A stretch of 12,998 nucleotides of DNA, taken from contig JBBRVJ010000105.1 of NCBI GenBank assembly GCA_038246975.1, forward strand, positions 1 through 12,998, in the 5' to 3' direction. The position numbers were made by a program, and so were the translations under genes. The DNA is from JAIYDJ01 sp038246975. GTDB lineage: Bacteria > Pseudomonadota > Alphaproteobacteria > Rhodobacterales > Rhodobacteraceae. The notes beneath the pieces are model-generated. The model worked only from the letters and a program-made list of their open reading frames with translations, had not been told where the DNA came from and ran no database searches. Positions within the stretch are counted from its first letter, which is position 1. Each line of letters opens with the position of its first letter. This document shows, one piece after another, positions 6,283 to 11,839 of this stretch.

Positions 6283-7047
6283 TTAGTGATGCGTTTCGCC
6301 AACGGCGTCGCGCAGATACACGCAGGTCAGGATGGTAAAAACGTAAGCCTGAACCGCTGCGACCAGCACTTCCAGACCATAGAAGGCGGCAATCGCGGCG
6401 ACCGGGACGACAGACGCCACCCCCATCACGCCTGCAAAGCCGGCAAACACCTTGATCACCGCATGACCCGCCATGATGTTGCCGCCAAGCCGGATGGAAT
6501 GCGACAGCGGACGCACGAAATACGATGTCACCTCGATCAGAGCCAGCAGCGGGCGCAAGGCCAGCGGGGCCGATGAAATCCAGAACATCGCGAGGAAAGC
6601 GGGGCCCTTGCGAACCAGACCGATGATGGTCACCGCAAAAAACACCATAAGGGCAAGGGTTGCCGTCACCGCGATGTGGGCCGTGGTGGTGAACGACATC
6701 GGGATCAGGCCCAGCAGGTTCGACAGAAAGACGAACATGAACAGCGTCATCACATAGGGGAAAAACTTTGCCCCTTCGTGCCCTGTCACGTCTTCGACCA
6801 TGTTGTGGATGAAGCCGTAAAACAGTTCCGCGACAGACTGCGTGCGCGATGGCACAATCGCGCGGCGGCTGGTGCCCATCACCAGAAGCGCCGTCATGGC
6901 CAGCACGGCAATCGCCATCCATAGTGTGACGTTGGTCGGGGTATACCAGGCGATGGTGTCGCCGCCGAACAAAGGCTTGACGATGAACTGATCAAACGGC
7001 TGGATTTTCAGTCCGCTGCCTGCAAGATCTTCGGTGCCCGTTGCCAT
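6283..7047 (-). CDS. atpB: F0F1 ATP synthase subunit a (proton channel)
   Basis: 254 residues with five or so membrane helices. Subunit a forms the two half-channels next to the c ring. The essential arginine is Arg186 in PLSHSIRLGGNIMAGH; SNLLGLIPMSFTTTAHIAVT (109-128) is a typical family segment, and the C-terminal helix VLVAAVQAYVFTILTCVYLR carries the usual Gln. The ATG at 7047 lies two bases past the atpI stop (TGACAATG), with AAGGG overlapping the end of atpI, so translation is likely coupled. The frame is open to 7659, but that extension only crosses atpI and the promoter in another frame. atpE follows after 43 bases. Confidence 0.95.
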   Translation of the reverse strand: MATGTEDLAGSGLKIQPFDQFIVKPLFGGDTIAWYTPTNVTLWMAIAVLAMTALLVMGTSRRAIVPSRTQSVAELFYGFIHNMVEDVTGHEGAKFFPYVMTLFMFVFLSNLLGLIPMSFTTTAHIAVTATLALMVFFAVTIIGLVRKGPAFLAMFWISSAPLALRPLLALIEVTSYFVRPLSHSIRLGGNIMAGHAVIKVFAGFAGVMGVASVVPVAAIAAFYGLEVLVAAVQAYVFTILTCVYLRDAVGETHH

Positions 7048-7049
7048 TG

Positions 7050-7361
7050 TCAGCCCTTCTTCCGTTCCGTTTCGTTCATCGTGCGGGCAGTGCCCAGCAT
7101 CGTCTTGACCCCGGCGGCAAACCCGATGCCTGCGAACAGGATCAGGAAAATCGGCAGCGTGCCAAACAGCATGTCTAGCCCGTAACCGATGCCGAGCCCG
7201 AGGATCATCCCGGTGCACAACTCGATGATCATCCGCCAGGCCACTTCGCCTTGGGAAAACCCCTTGCCCGTCTCGGACTTCACCGCCACGGGCTTGTCCC
7301 TGATCTTTGCCAGCTTCGCCTCCAGGGCGCGGAGCCGCTTTGGATCGGGGTCGTCCGACAT
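7050..7361 (-). CDS. atpI: ATP synthase assembly protein I (AtpZ/AtpI family)
   Basis: 103 residues. The N-terminal third is charged and soluble (DPKRLRALEAKLAKIRDK). Two membrane helices follow, about 43-66 (RMIIELCTGMILGLGIGYGL) and 68-90 (LPIFLILFAGIGFAAGVKTM). AtpI is not part of the finished enzyme; it is thought to help assemble the c ring or insert magnesium or F0 subunits. First gene of the operon, start at 7361 with AAGGG ahead of it and the promoter only about 20 bases upstream. Two bases separate it from atpB. Confidence 0.9.
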   Translation of the reverse strand: MSDDPDPKRLRALEAKLAKIRDKPVAVKSETGKGFSQGEVAWRMIIELCTGMILGLGIGYGLDMLFGTLPIFLILFAGIGFAAGVKTMLGTARTMNETERKKG

Positions 7362-7386
7362 GGATCAGTCCCTTTCGGTTGGGCAG

Positions 7387-7416
7387 GTGATACGGGATCG
7401 GCGGGGGAGAAGTCAA
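7387..7416 (-). promoter_or_regulatory. Promoter of the F0 ATP synthase operon
   Basis: On the minus strand TTGACT (7416-7411, five of six) and TATCAC (7392-7387, four of six) are 18 bases apart. Transcription would start near 7380, leaving a 5' leader of about 19 bases that holds the atpI ribosome site. Confidence 0.55.
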
Positions 7417-7422
7417 GCAGGG

Positions 7423-7450
7423 TTGCAGGTGCAGAAAATGGCGGTATATC
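7423..7450 (+). promoter_or_regulatory. Possible promoter of the ArsR-type gene
   Basis: TTGCAG (7423-7428), 16 bases, TATATC (7445-7450). It would give a leader of about 108 bases to the ATG at 7565, back to back with the atp promoter. The match is moderate and the leader long, so this is tentative. Confidence 0.3.
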
Positions 7451-7564
7451 ATTGTTTTGCTGTGGTTTTTCAGAACACCCGAAAAAGCGCATGACCCCCG
7501 TAAAGCCCCCGATACATTCAACCATCCGGTTGACGATCCCGCCCTGACCCGCGATAAACGGCGG

Positions 7565-7909
7565 ATGGACGCCAGCTTGGACACTATTTTTGCTGCTCTT
7601 GCCGACCCGACACGGCGGGCGATTTTGACCATGTTGCTGGAGGATGACATGGCGGTCACCGACGTGGCAGAGCCGTTTCAGACCTCGCTCGCCGCGATTT
7701 CCAAGCATCTGATCGTGCTGGCCGAGGCCGGTTTGATCAGCCGCGAAAAGCGCGGGCGGGTGATCTGGTGCAAGCTGGAACCCGATGCGCTGCGGGCGGC
7801 TTCGGTCTGGATGCAGGGGTTCGGGCAGTTCGAACCCGTCGATCTGGACGCGTTCGAGCGGTTTCTGGAGGGCGAGTTTGCCCCGTCGCCTGACCCGGAT
7901 GTGCCCTGA
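7565..7909 (+). CDS. ArsR/SmtB-fold winged-helix regulator without metal site
   Basis: 114 residues from MDASLDTIFAALADPTRRAI. The DPTRRAILTML helix, the recognition helix SLAAISKHLIVLAEAGLI and the wing REKRGRVIWCKLEPDAL match the ArsR family. The only cysteine is Cys69 in the wing; the CxC metal site of ArsR/SmtB helix 3 is replaced by VTDVAEPFQ, so metal sensing is unlikely. Proteins of this subtype usually sit next to an SRPBCC/AHSA1-domain gene, but none is here; the next gene is the convergent matB. The frame is open from 7457 but the extra residues (low-complexity, proline-rich) do not look like the family; ATG 7565 has only a weak GGCGG ribosome site. It is divergent from atpI, though regulation of atp genes is only a guess. 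Confidence 0.8.
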   Translation: MDASLDTIFAALADPTRRAILTMLLEDDMAVTDVAEPFQTSLAAISKHLIVLAEAGLISREKRGRVIWCKLEPDALRAASVWMQGFGQFEPVDLDAFERFLEGEFAPSPDPDVP

Positions 7910-7916
7910 ACGGGCT

Positions 7917-7954
7917 GTGCACCTGCGGTACACCCCCTGTGCACCCCCTGTACA
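7917..7954. repeat. 11-bp tandem repeat between convergent genes
   Basis: Three and a half units of 11 bases: GTGCACCTGCG, GTACACCCCCT, GTGCACCCCCT, GTACA. It fills most of the 63 bases between the ArsR-type gene and matB. No T-run hairpin is evident here. GTGCAC and GTACA are (near-)palindromic cores, so stacking or protein binding is possible. Confidence 0.6.
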
Positions 7955-7972
7955 GACGGCTTGCCGCCGCTT

Positions 7973-9478
7973 TCACCTTGCAAATCGACCCGCGAACTGC
8001 CCCCGCAACAGCGCCTTCTGCACCTTGCCCATCGTGTTGCGCGGCAGGTCGGGGACGACCACTGCCGCTTTGGGCTGTTTGAACCGGGCGAGGCTGGGGG
8101 CGACTTCGGCCAGCACGGCGTCCGCGTCCAGCGTGATCCCCTTGTGCGGGGTCAGCACGGCGAACACCGCCTCGCCAAAGTCGGGGTGGGGCAGGCCGAT
8201 GACGGCACTTTCCTGAACCCCCGGCACCGCGTCGAGCAGCAGTTCGACCTCTTTGGGATAGACGTTGTAGCCGCCGGTGATGATCAGGTCTTTCGCCCGG
8301 CCGACGATGGTGACGTAGCCATCGGCCGATTGCACACCCAGATCGCCGGTGATGAACCAACCGTCGGGGCGCAGGTCTTCGGCGGTCTTTTCGGGCATCT
8401 GCCAATAGCCGGCAAAGACGTTGGGGCCGCGCACCTCGATCACGCCGACCTGGCCGGGGAGCACCGGGGCATCGTCCGCCATGATGCGCAGATCGACCCC
8501 CGGCAGCGGCAGACCGACCGTGCCCGCCCGGCGGTCGCCGTCATAGGGGTTGGAGGCGTTCATGTTGGTTTCGGTCATCCCGTAGCGTTCGAGGATGCGG
8601 TGGCCGGTACGGGCGTGAAACTGGCTGTGCGTCTCGGCCAGCAGCGGGGCCGAGCCCGAGATGAACAGGCGCATGTGCGCAGTCAGGCCGGCGTCGAACC
8701 GGGCATCGTCCAGCAGGCGGGTGTAGAAGGTCGGCACCCCCATCAGCGCGGTGGCTTGGGGCAGCAGGCGCAGCACGGTGTCGGTGTCGAACCCCGGCAG
8801 AAAGATCATTTTCGCGCCAGTCAGCAGGGCGATGTTGGTGGCGACGAACAGGCCATGCGTATGAAAGATCGGCAGGGCGTGCAGCAGGGTGTCGTCCGCC
8901 GAGAATCGCCACAGGTCGGCAAGGGTCCGCGCGTTCGACAGAAGATTGGCATGTGTCAGCATCGCGCCTTTGGACCGCCCCGTCGTGCCCGAGGTATAAA
9001 GGATCGCGGCGAGGTCGTGGGGGCCGCAGTCGGTGGGGGTGATGTCAACGGGTTGCGTGGCAGTCGCGTCCGCCAAGGTGCCTTGCGCGCCGTTCAGGGT
9101 CAGCAGGGTGGCCTTGTGGCGGGTGGCGAGCGGCGCAAGGTCCGCCGCCCGCGCCGGATCGCACAGGAACACGCGGGGCGTGGCGTTGCTTAGGAAGTAG
9201 TCCAGTTCGGCCGGGGTATAGGCGGTATTCAACGGCAGAAAGATCGCGCCCAGTGCGGTGGCGGCTGCATAGACCGCCAGAGCCTCGGGCGATTTGTGGA
9301 TCTGGGCGGCCAGCCTGTCGCCCTTGGTCAGGCCCGCGCGGCGCAGGGCTTGGGCGGTGCGGGCGGTCAGGGCATGGAAGGTGCGGCCCGTGACGGCTGA
9401 CCCATCGGGCAGGATCAGCAGGGGCGTGTCGCGGGTCGCCAGCGGGGCAAAGAGGGCGTCGAACAGGGGATTGGACAT
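7973..9478 (-). CDS. matB: Malonyl-CoA synthetase / acyl-CoA ligase (ANL family)
   Basis: 501 residues. ANL enzymes activate a carboxylate with ATP, then pass it to CoA. Motifs in order: P-loop-like YTSGTTGRSKGAMLTHANL at 161-179; HALPIFHTHGL at 200-210; A5 motif ERYGMTETNM at 297-306; GDL at 378-380 and GRAKDLIITGGYNVYP at 393-408; and the C-terminal NTMGKVQK at 481-488 with the adenylation lysine Lys485. ERYGMTETNM together with NTMGKVQK is the pattern I associate with malonyl-CoA synthetases; substrate is inferred, not proven. MatB turns malonate, CoA and ATP into malonyl-CoA. No malonyl-CoA decarboxylase (matA) or malonate transporter is adjacent. The ATG at 9478 is preferred over the open frame to 9568, because the upstream part covers a repeat element. 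The ribosome site (AGCAGG) is weak. Confidence 0.82.
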   Translation of the reverse strand: MSNPLFDALFAPLATRDTPLLILPDGSAVTGRTFHALTARTAQALRRAGLTKGDRLAAQIHKSPEALAVYAAATALGAIFLPLNTAYTPAELDYFLSNATPRVFLCDPARAADLAPLATRHKATLLTLNGAQGTLADATATQPVDITPTDCGPHDLAAILYTSGTTGRSKGAMLTHANLLSNARTLADLWRFSADDTLLHALPIFHTHGLFVATNIALLTGAKMIFLPGFDTDTVLRLLPQATALMGVPTFYTRLLDDARFDAGLTAHMRLFISGSAPLLAETHSQFHARTGHRILERYGMTETNMNASNPYDGDRRAGTVGLPLPGVDLRIMADDAPVLPGQVGVIEVRGPNVFAGYWQMPEKTAEDLRPDGWFITGDLGVQSADGYVTIVGRAKDLIITGGYNVYPKEVELLLDAVPGVQESAVIGLPHPDFGEAVFAVLTPHKGITLDADAVLAEVAPSLARFKQPKAAVVVPDLPRNTMGKVQKALLRGQFAGRFAR

Positions 9479-9503
9479 TTGGAGCCTGCTTTTGCGGATG
9501 GGC

Positions 9504-9526
9504 CGCGGGGTTTCACACCCCCCGCG
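9504..9526. repeat. GTTTCACACCCC hairpin module, copy 2
   Basis: CGCGGGG (9504-9510) pairs with CCCCGCG (9520-9526) around a loop TTTCACACC. It shares the GGGGTTTCACACCCCC core with 339-355. Here it lies 26 bases upstream of the matB start, between divergent genes, so it is not simply a terminator of a flanking gene. Confidence 0.55.
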
Positions 9527-9531
9527 CATAC

Positions 9532-9556
9532 ATCGGTTCTTGAACCAATGGCGCAC
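9532..9556 (+). repeat. 25-bp palindrome-centred repeat, copy 2
   Basis: GGTTCTTGAACC (9535-9546) followed by AATGGCGCAC; 22 of 25 bases match the minus strand of 446-470. It is followed by CACCCCGCTGGGATACT (9567-9583), which resembles CACCCCCGTGGGATATT at 358-374. So the same modules recur in a different arrangement. Confidence 0.55.
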
Positions 9557-9753
9557 GAATATGTGCACCCCGCTGGGATACTCGGGCCAAAAAGCAAATT
9601 CGAGTCAAATTGAAGGAGGGTTCGATTGGTGCGGATATCGCGACGGTTTGTTTCGAATTCGCAGGCAGGGGGCTGCAATTCTCCTTTTGGAAGCCGCTTT
9701 TCCGCCCCGGTTCGGCGTCAGATTGTCAGGGTAGGAGATGGCAGGAGGCGGCG
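9557..9753. other. AT-richer intergenic stretch with spaced inverted repeat
   Basis: No convincing gene. GCAAATTCGA (9594-9603) and TCGAATTCGC (9653-9662) are inverted repeats, 9 of 10 pairing, around a 49-base middle that contains GAAGGAGGG and CGGATATCGCG. Base composition is visibly more AT-rich than the flanking genes. It must hold the upstream regions of matB (-) and perhaps of the small + gene at 9754, but I see no promoter pair that I would defend. Confidence 0.35.
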
Positions 9754-9918
9754 ATGACATTTGGAAGATCCCTGTTCGCCTGGTTGGGCTGGTTCACGCG
9801 GAAGCCTGCGGCGCCCGATGCGTTCGACACGCGGCTGGCCCGGATCGGCATGCGCGAGCAGCGGTGCACCGCGCGTCCGGTGCTGTTCAGAGCGCGGGCT
9901 GAAGCTCTGGAAGCCTGA
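9754..9918 (+). CDS. Possible small unknown protein, 54 residues
   Basis: Starts MTFGRSLFAWLGWFTRKPAA and ends at TGA 9916-9918. The ribosome site is excellent: AGGAGG at 9742-9747, six bases before the ATG. Third codon positions are mostly G or C, as in real genes of this genome. The N-terminus is hydrophobic and aromatic (SLFAWLGWF) followed by basic residues, which could be a short membrane anchor; the rest is basic (RLARIGMREQ, RPVLFRARAE). I do not recognise it. Against it: no homology is known to me, and its last 32 bases overlap the 3' end of mipZ on the opposite strand. An alternative ATG at 9738 in another frame is also preceded by AGGAG but gives a less protein-like product. Confidence 0.4.
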   Translation: MTFGRSLFAWLGWFTRKPAAPDAFDTRLARIGMREQRCTARPVLFRARAEALEA

Positions 9919-10690
9919 GTTCGCGCATCAGATCGCGGACTTCCTGTCGGGCCGCGATGTTGGACAGGTTGAGCTGGTCGACGCCGGTATCCTTGAGGTC
10001 CAGCACGGTCAGGCCGCGCGGAAACAACTCGCGGAAGATCACCCGTTCGGAAAAGCCGGGGACGACGCGAAAGCCGATGCGTTTGGACAGGTCTTCCAGT
10101 GCCGCACCGACTTTCTTCTTGTTGTGCATCTGTTGCGCGCCAAGCCGGTTGCGCAGCACGATCCAGTCGATCGGTTTCAGCCCGGCCTGTGCGCGAAGCT
10201 GCCGCGCGTTCCACACCATCTCGGAATAGATCGACGGCCCTTTGACGCGGTTGGTTTCGGGGTCGATGCGGGCCAGCAGGTCGAAATCGACGAAACTGTC
10301 GTTCAGCGGCGTGATCAGGGTGTCGGCCAGCGAATGAGCGACCTGGGACAGGCGGGTGTGCGAACCGGGGCAGTCGATCAGCACAAAGTCGCAGCGGGCT
10401 TCCAGATCGGCCACCGCCGCCGACAATCGTGCGTCATAAGGGTTTTCGCCGGGGTGCGTGGCGGCAGTTTCGGGCAGGTCGCGGTAGTCGGGGGTTGGCA
10501 GTTTCAGGCCGGACCGTTCCAGAAAGGCCAAACGGTTTTCGACGTAGCGCCCGAAGCTTTTCTGCCGCAGGTCGAGGTCGAGCGCGCCGACGCGGTGGCC
10601 CATCCGCACCAGGGCCGTGGCCACATGCATGCAGGTGGTCGATTTGCCCGACCCGCCCTTTTCGTTGCCGACGACGATGATATGCGCCAC
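9887..10690 (-). CDS. mipZ: MipZ-like division-site positioning ATPase (ParA/MinD superfamily)
   Basis: 267 residues from a GTG start: AHIIVVGNEKGGSGKSTTCM. The deviant Walker A KGGSGKST is at 10-17, with the signature first lysine of ParA/MinD. Switch regions are GALDLDLRQKSFGRYVENR at about 37-55 and VLIDCPGSHTRLS with the Walker B aspartate. The VGNEKGG start plus DLDLRQ...ENRLAFLERSG matches Caulobacter MipZ, which forms a gradient from the poles through ParB and blocks FtsZ assembly away from midcell; alphaproteobacteria with MipZ often lack MinCDE. The frame is open to a TTG at 10711, but GTG 10690 has AGGGG at a good distance, begins right at the conserved core, and lies downstream of the candidate promoter. 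It overlaps the end of a possible small gene on the other strand by 32 bases. Confidence 0.88.
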   Translation of the reverse strand: MAHIIVVGNEKGGSGKSTTCMHVATALVRMGHRVGALDLDLRQKSFGRYVENRLAFLERSGLKLPTPDYRDLPETAATHPGENPYDARLSAAVADLEARCDFVLIDCPGSHTRLSQVAHSLADTLITPLNDSFVDFDLLARIDPETNRVKGPSIYSEMVWNARQLRAQAGLKPIDWIVLRNRLGAQQMHNKKKVGAALEDLSKRIGFRVVPGFSERVIFRELFPRGLTVLDLKDTGVDQLNLSNIAARQEVRDLMRELRLPELQPAL

Positions 10691-10715
10691 GAATTGCCCC
10701 TGCTGGTCCAACGGA

Positions 10716-10743
10716 AAAGGCGCGCCGGGTGGGGCGCGCCTTT
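10716..10743 (-). terminator. Intrinsic terminator downstream of rpmE
   Basis: On the minus strand AAAGGCGCGCC, loop CCACCC, GGCGCGCCTTT then T: an 11-bp stem counting the A-T pairs. It is symmetric, so it could also act on the plus strand. It lies 41 bases past the rpmE stop and 26 bases before the mipZ GTG. Confidence 0.8.
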
Positions 10744-10772
10744 GTATAGATCGGGCTTGCCGCCAAGGGCAA
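10743..10772 (-). promoter_or_regulatory. Candidate mipZ promoter overlapping the rpmE terminator
   Basis: On the minus strand TTGCCC (10772-10767), 18 bases, TATACA (10748-10743). Predicted start near 10736 falls inside the 5' arm of the terminator hairpin, so mipZ transcripts would carry only part of the stem and escape termination. Confidence 0.4.
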
Positions 10773-10774
10773 GC
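10755..10774 (-). other. Second hairpin just after rpmE
   Basis: GCTTGCC (10755-10761) and GGCAAGC (10768-10774) form a 7-bp stem with a 6-base loop, starting 9 bases past the rpmE stop. It overlaps the -35 of the candidate mipZ promoter, so it could be a 3'-end stabiliser of rpmE mRNA or a protein-binding site. Confidence 0.4.
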
Positions 10775-10783
10775 GGGCCGGGA

Positions 10784-11005
10784 TCAGAACCCGAGGCCTG
10801 CGTATTTGTTCTTGAACTTTGTCACGCGGCCGCCGGTGTCCATCAGCTTGGCGTTGCCGCCCGTCCAGGCCGGATGCGCCAGCGGGTCGATGTCGAGCGC
10901 CATCTGGTCGCCCGCCTTGCCCCAGGTGGTTTTGGTCTGGAACACGGAGCCATCGGTCATCTTGACGTTGATGATGTGATACTCGGGGTGAATGCCGTCT
11001 TTCAT
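10784..11005 (-). CDS. rpmE: 50S ribosomal protein L31
   Basis: 73 residues. MKDGIHPEYHIINVKMTDGS opens like other bacterial L31 proteins; TWGKAGDQMALDIDPLAHPA and WTGGNAKLMDTGGRVTKFKN are family blocks. There are no cysteines, so it is the zinc-free type, which does not need zinc and would not be exchanged for a zinc-sparing paralogue. L31 bridges the subunits at the central protuberance. The ribosome site GAGGAG overlaps the rplS stop codon 11 bases upstream, so rplS and rpmE are one message. Two hairpins follow. Confidence 0.95.
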   Translation of the reverse strand: MKDGIHPEYHIINVKMTDGSVFQTKTTWGKAGDQMALDIDPLAHPAWTGGNAKLMDTGGRVTKFKNKYAGLGF

Positions 11006-11016
11006 CGCAACGCTCC

Positions 11017-11391
11017 TCAGGCCGATTTGGGTTTGTAGTTGGTGTTTTCGACGATCCGGGCCGATTTGCCGCGACGGTCGCGCAGGTAATACAGCTTGGC
11101 ACGACGGACGCGGCCCCGGCGGACCACCTCGATGCTGTCGATGTTGGTCGAATAGAGCGGGAACACCCGTTCCACGCCTTCGCCGAAGCTGATCTTGCGC
11201 ACGGTGAACGACGCCGAGATGGTCGCCCCGCCCTTGCGGCCGATGCAGACACCTTCATAGGCCTGCACGCGGCTGCGCGTCCCTTCGGTCACCTTGTAGC
11301 CGACGCGGACGGTGTCGCCCGCGCGGAAATCGGGAATGGTCTTGCCGAGGGCGGCGATCTGTTCCGCCTCGATGATTGCGATCAGGTTCAT
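11017..11391 (-). CDS. rplS: 50S ribosomal protein L19
   Basis: 124 residues from MNLIAIIEAEQIAALGKTIP. L19 sits at the interface of the two ribosomal subunits. Family blocks are DFRAGDTVRVGYKVTEGTRS, RVQAYEGVCIGRKGG, SFTVRKISFGEGVERVFPLY, STNIDSIEVVRRGRVRRAKL and YYLRDRRGKSARI. The ATG at 11391 has AAAGGA eight bases upstream; the frame stays open to 11508, but those 39 residues are leader sequence and do not match the family. The gene has its own promoter near 11634 and a long structured leader. The usual order trmD-rplS-rpmE is kept, but 448 bases separate trmD from rplS. Confidence 0.96.
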   Translation of the reverse strand: MNLIAIIEAEQIAALGKTIPDFRAGDTVRVGYKVTEGTRSRVQAYEGVCIGRKGGATISASFTVRKISFGEGVERVFPLYSTNIDSIEVVRRGRVRRAKLYYLRDRRGKSARIVENTNYKPKSA

Positions 11392-11599
11392 GCCTGGTCC
11401 TTTACGTTTCGCGGGGTTTTTTCCCCGATGTGATGCCGCCCCAGAGCTTTCGGTCTTCGCTCGGGTCCCCGCCGCGCACGGCAAGCCCGCCAAAGATGGG
11501 GCAACCAAGTTTTTGGGCCGATCCTTGGGTCACGGCTGACGAAGCAGGCAGACGATTGACCAAAAGGAATCGGGTCCGACGGGCAATCAGGCCCCGGAC
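11392..11599 (-). promoter_or_regulatory. Long structured 5' leader of rplS-rpmE
   Basis: About 208 bases between the predicted transcript start and the rplS ATG. On the minus strand the very 5' end is a hairpin GTCCG-GGGC-CTGATT-GCCC-GT-CGGAC (11599-11574). Further along are CCAAG/CTTGG, GCCG-TGCG-CGGC and GAGC/GCTC pairs, and last CGGGG-AAAAAA-CCCCG (11427-11412), eight bases before the ribosome site. Such leaders upstream of ribosomal protein genes are often binding sites for autoregulation; that role is inferred here. Confidence 0.45.
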
Positions 11600-11605
11600 A
11601 CAGGG

Positions 11606-11634
11606 CTTATATGGGGTGGGGGGAGGCGGGTCAA
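11606..11634 (-). promoter_or_regulatory. Promoter of rplS-rpmE
   Basis: On the minus strand TTGACC (11634-11629, five of six), exactly 17 bases, TATAAG (11611-11606, five of six). This is the best sigma-70-type match in the window and suits a highly expressed ribosomal protein operon. Expected start about 11599. Confidence 0.7.
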
Positions 11635-11639
11635 GGGGG

Positions 11640-11811
11640 CGAGTGGGTTGGTCAAAGGTCGCTCTCACGGCCCTGTCGAAGCATCGCAAGAGGGGCGCCG
11701 CGCATCAAGAGCAATCCTTTTTCATCGGTCATTTCAATTTTTGGCCGCATATTTACCAGATTTTTGGTTTCATCATCAGATGATACCTCGGTGAAGTTTC
11801 GACACCAGAAT
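11640..11811. other. AT-rich gap between the trmD hairpin and the rplS promoter
   Basis: No gene that I can support. Base composition is clearly AT-richer than around it, with runs such as TTTTTCATC and CAATTTTTGG. A perfect palindrome ATCATC-A-GATGAT lies at 11772-11784 and could bind a dimeric protein. The stretch just upstream of the rplS -35 could serve as an UP-like or activator region. Confidence 0.35.
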
Positions 11812-11815
11812 GGGA

Positions 11816-11834
11816 AATTGGGGGAAACCCAATT
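11816..11834 (-). terminator. Hairpin just after trmD
   Basis: AATTGGG (11816-11822) and CCCAATT (11828-11834) form a 7-bp stem around a 5-base loop, five bases past the trmD stop. On the minus strand it is followed by TCCCATTC, so the T run is poor and it is a weak terminator at best. Confidence 0.4.
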
Positions 11835-11839
11835 GGTTC

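Noticed and set aside
5278..6576. 432-residue open frame on the plus strand
   Set aside because: Antisense to the b', c and a subunit genes of ATP synthase, all of which have complete motifs. The translated frame is rich in Arg, His and Gly with no recognisable domain, as is usual for shadows in GC-rich DNA.
7917..7954. Possible CRISPR-like array
   Set aside because: Units are only 11 bases, directly adjacent with no spacers and no cas genes; it is a simple tandem repeat.
7961..9193. 410-residue open frame on the plus strand
   Set aside because: Antisense shadow of matB; composition (Gly, Arg, Gln, His rich) and lack of motifs argue against a gene.
9861..9872. Perfect 12-bp palindrome GCGGTGCACCGC
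   Set aside because: It lies within coding-like sequence near the mipZ end, has no loop for a hairpin terminator and no T run; too little to call.
9738..9905. Alternative frame starting MAGGGDDIWKIPVRL
   Set aside because: It has an AGGAG upstream, but the product is rich in His, Arg and Ala from out-of-phase reading; the frame starting at 9754 has better codon pattern and a better-spaced AGGAGG.
11392..11508. N-terminal extension of L19 by 39 residues
   Set aside because: The ATG at 11391 has a good ribosome site and begins the family core; the extension is leader RNA sequence.
11652..11750. Short minus-strand frame MRPKIEMTDEKGLLLMRGAP... downstream of trmD
   Set aside because: 32 residues with no ribosome site before either ATG and no recognisable relatives; it lies in the AT-rich gap and is more likely chance.
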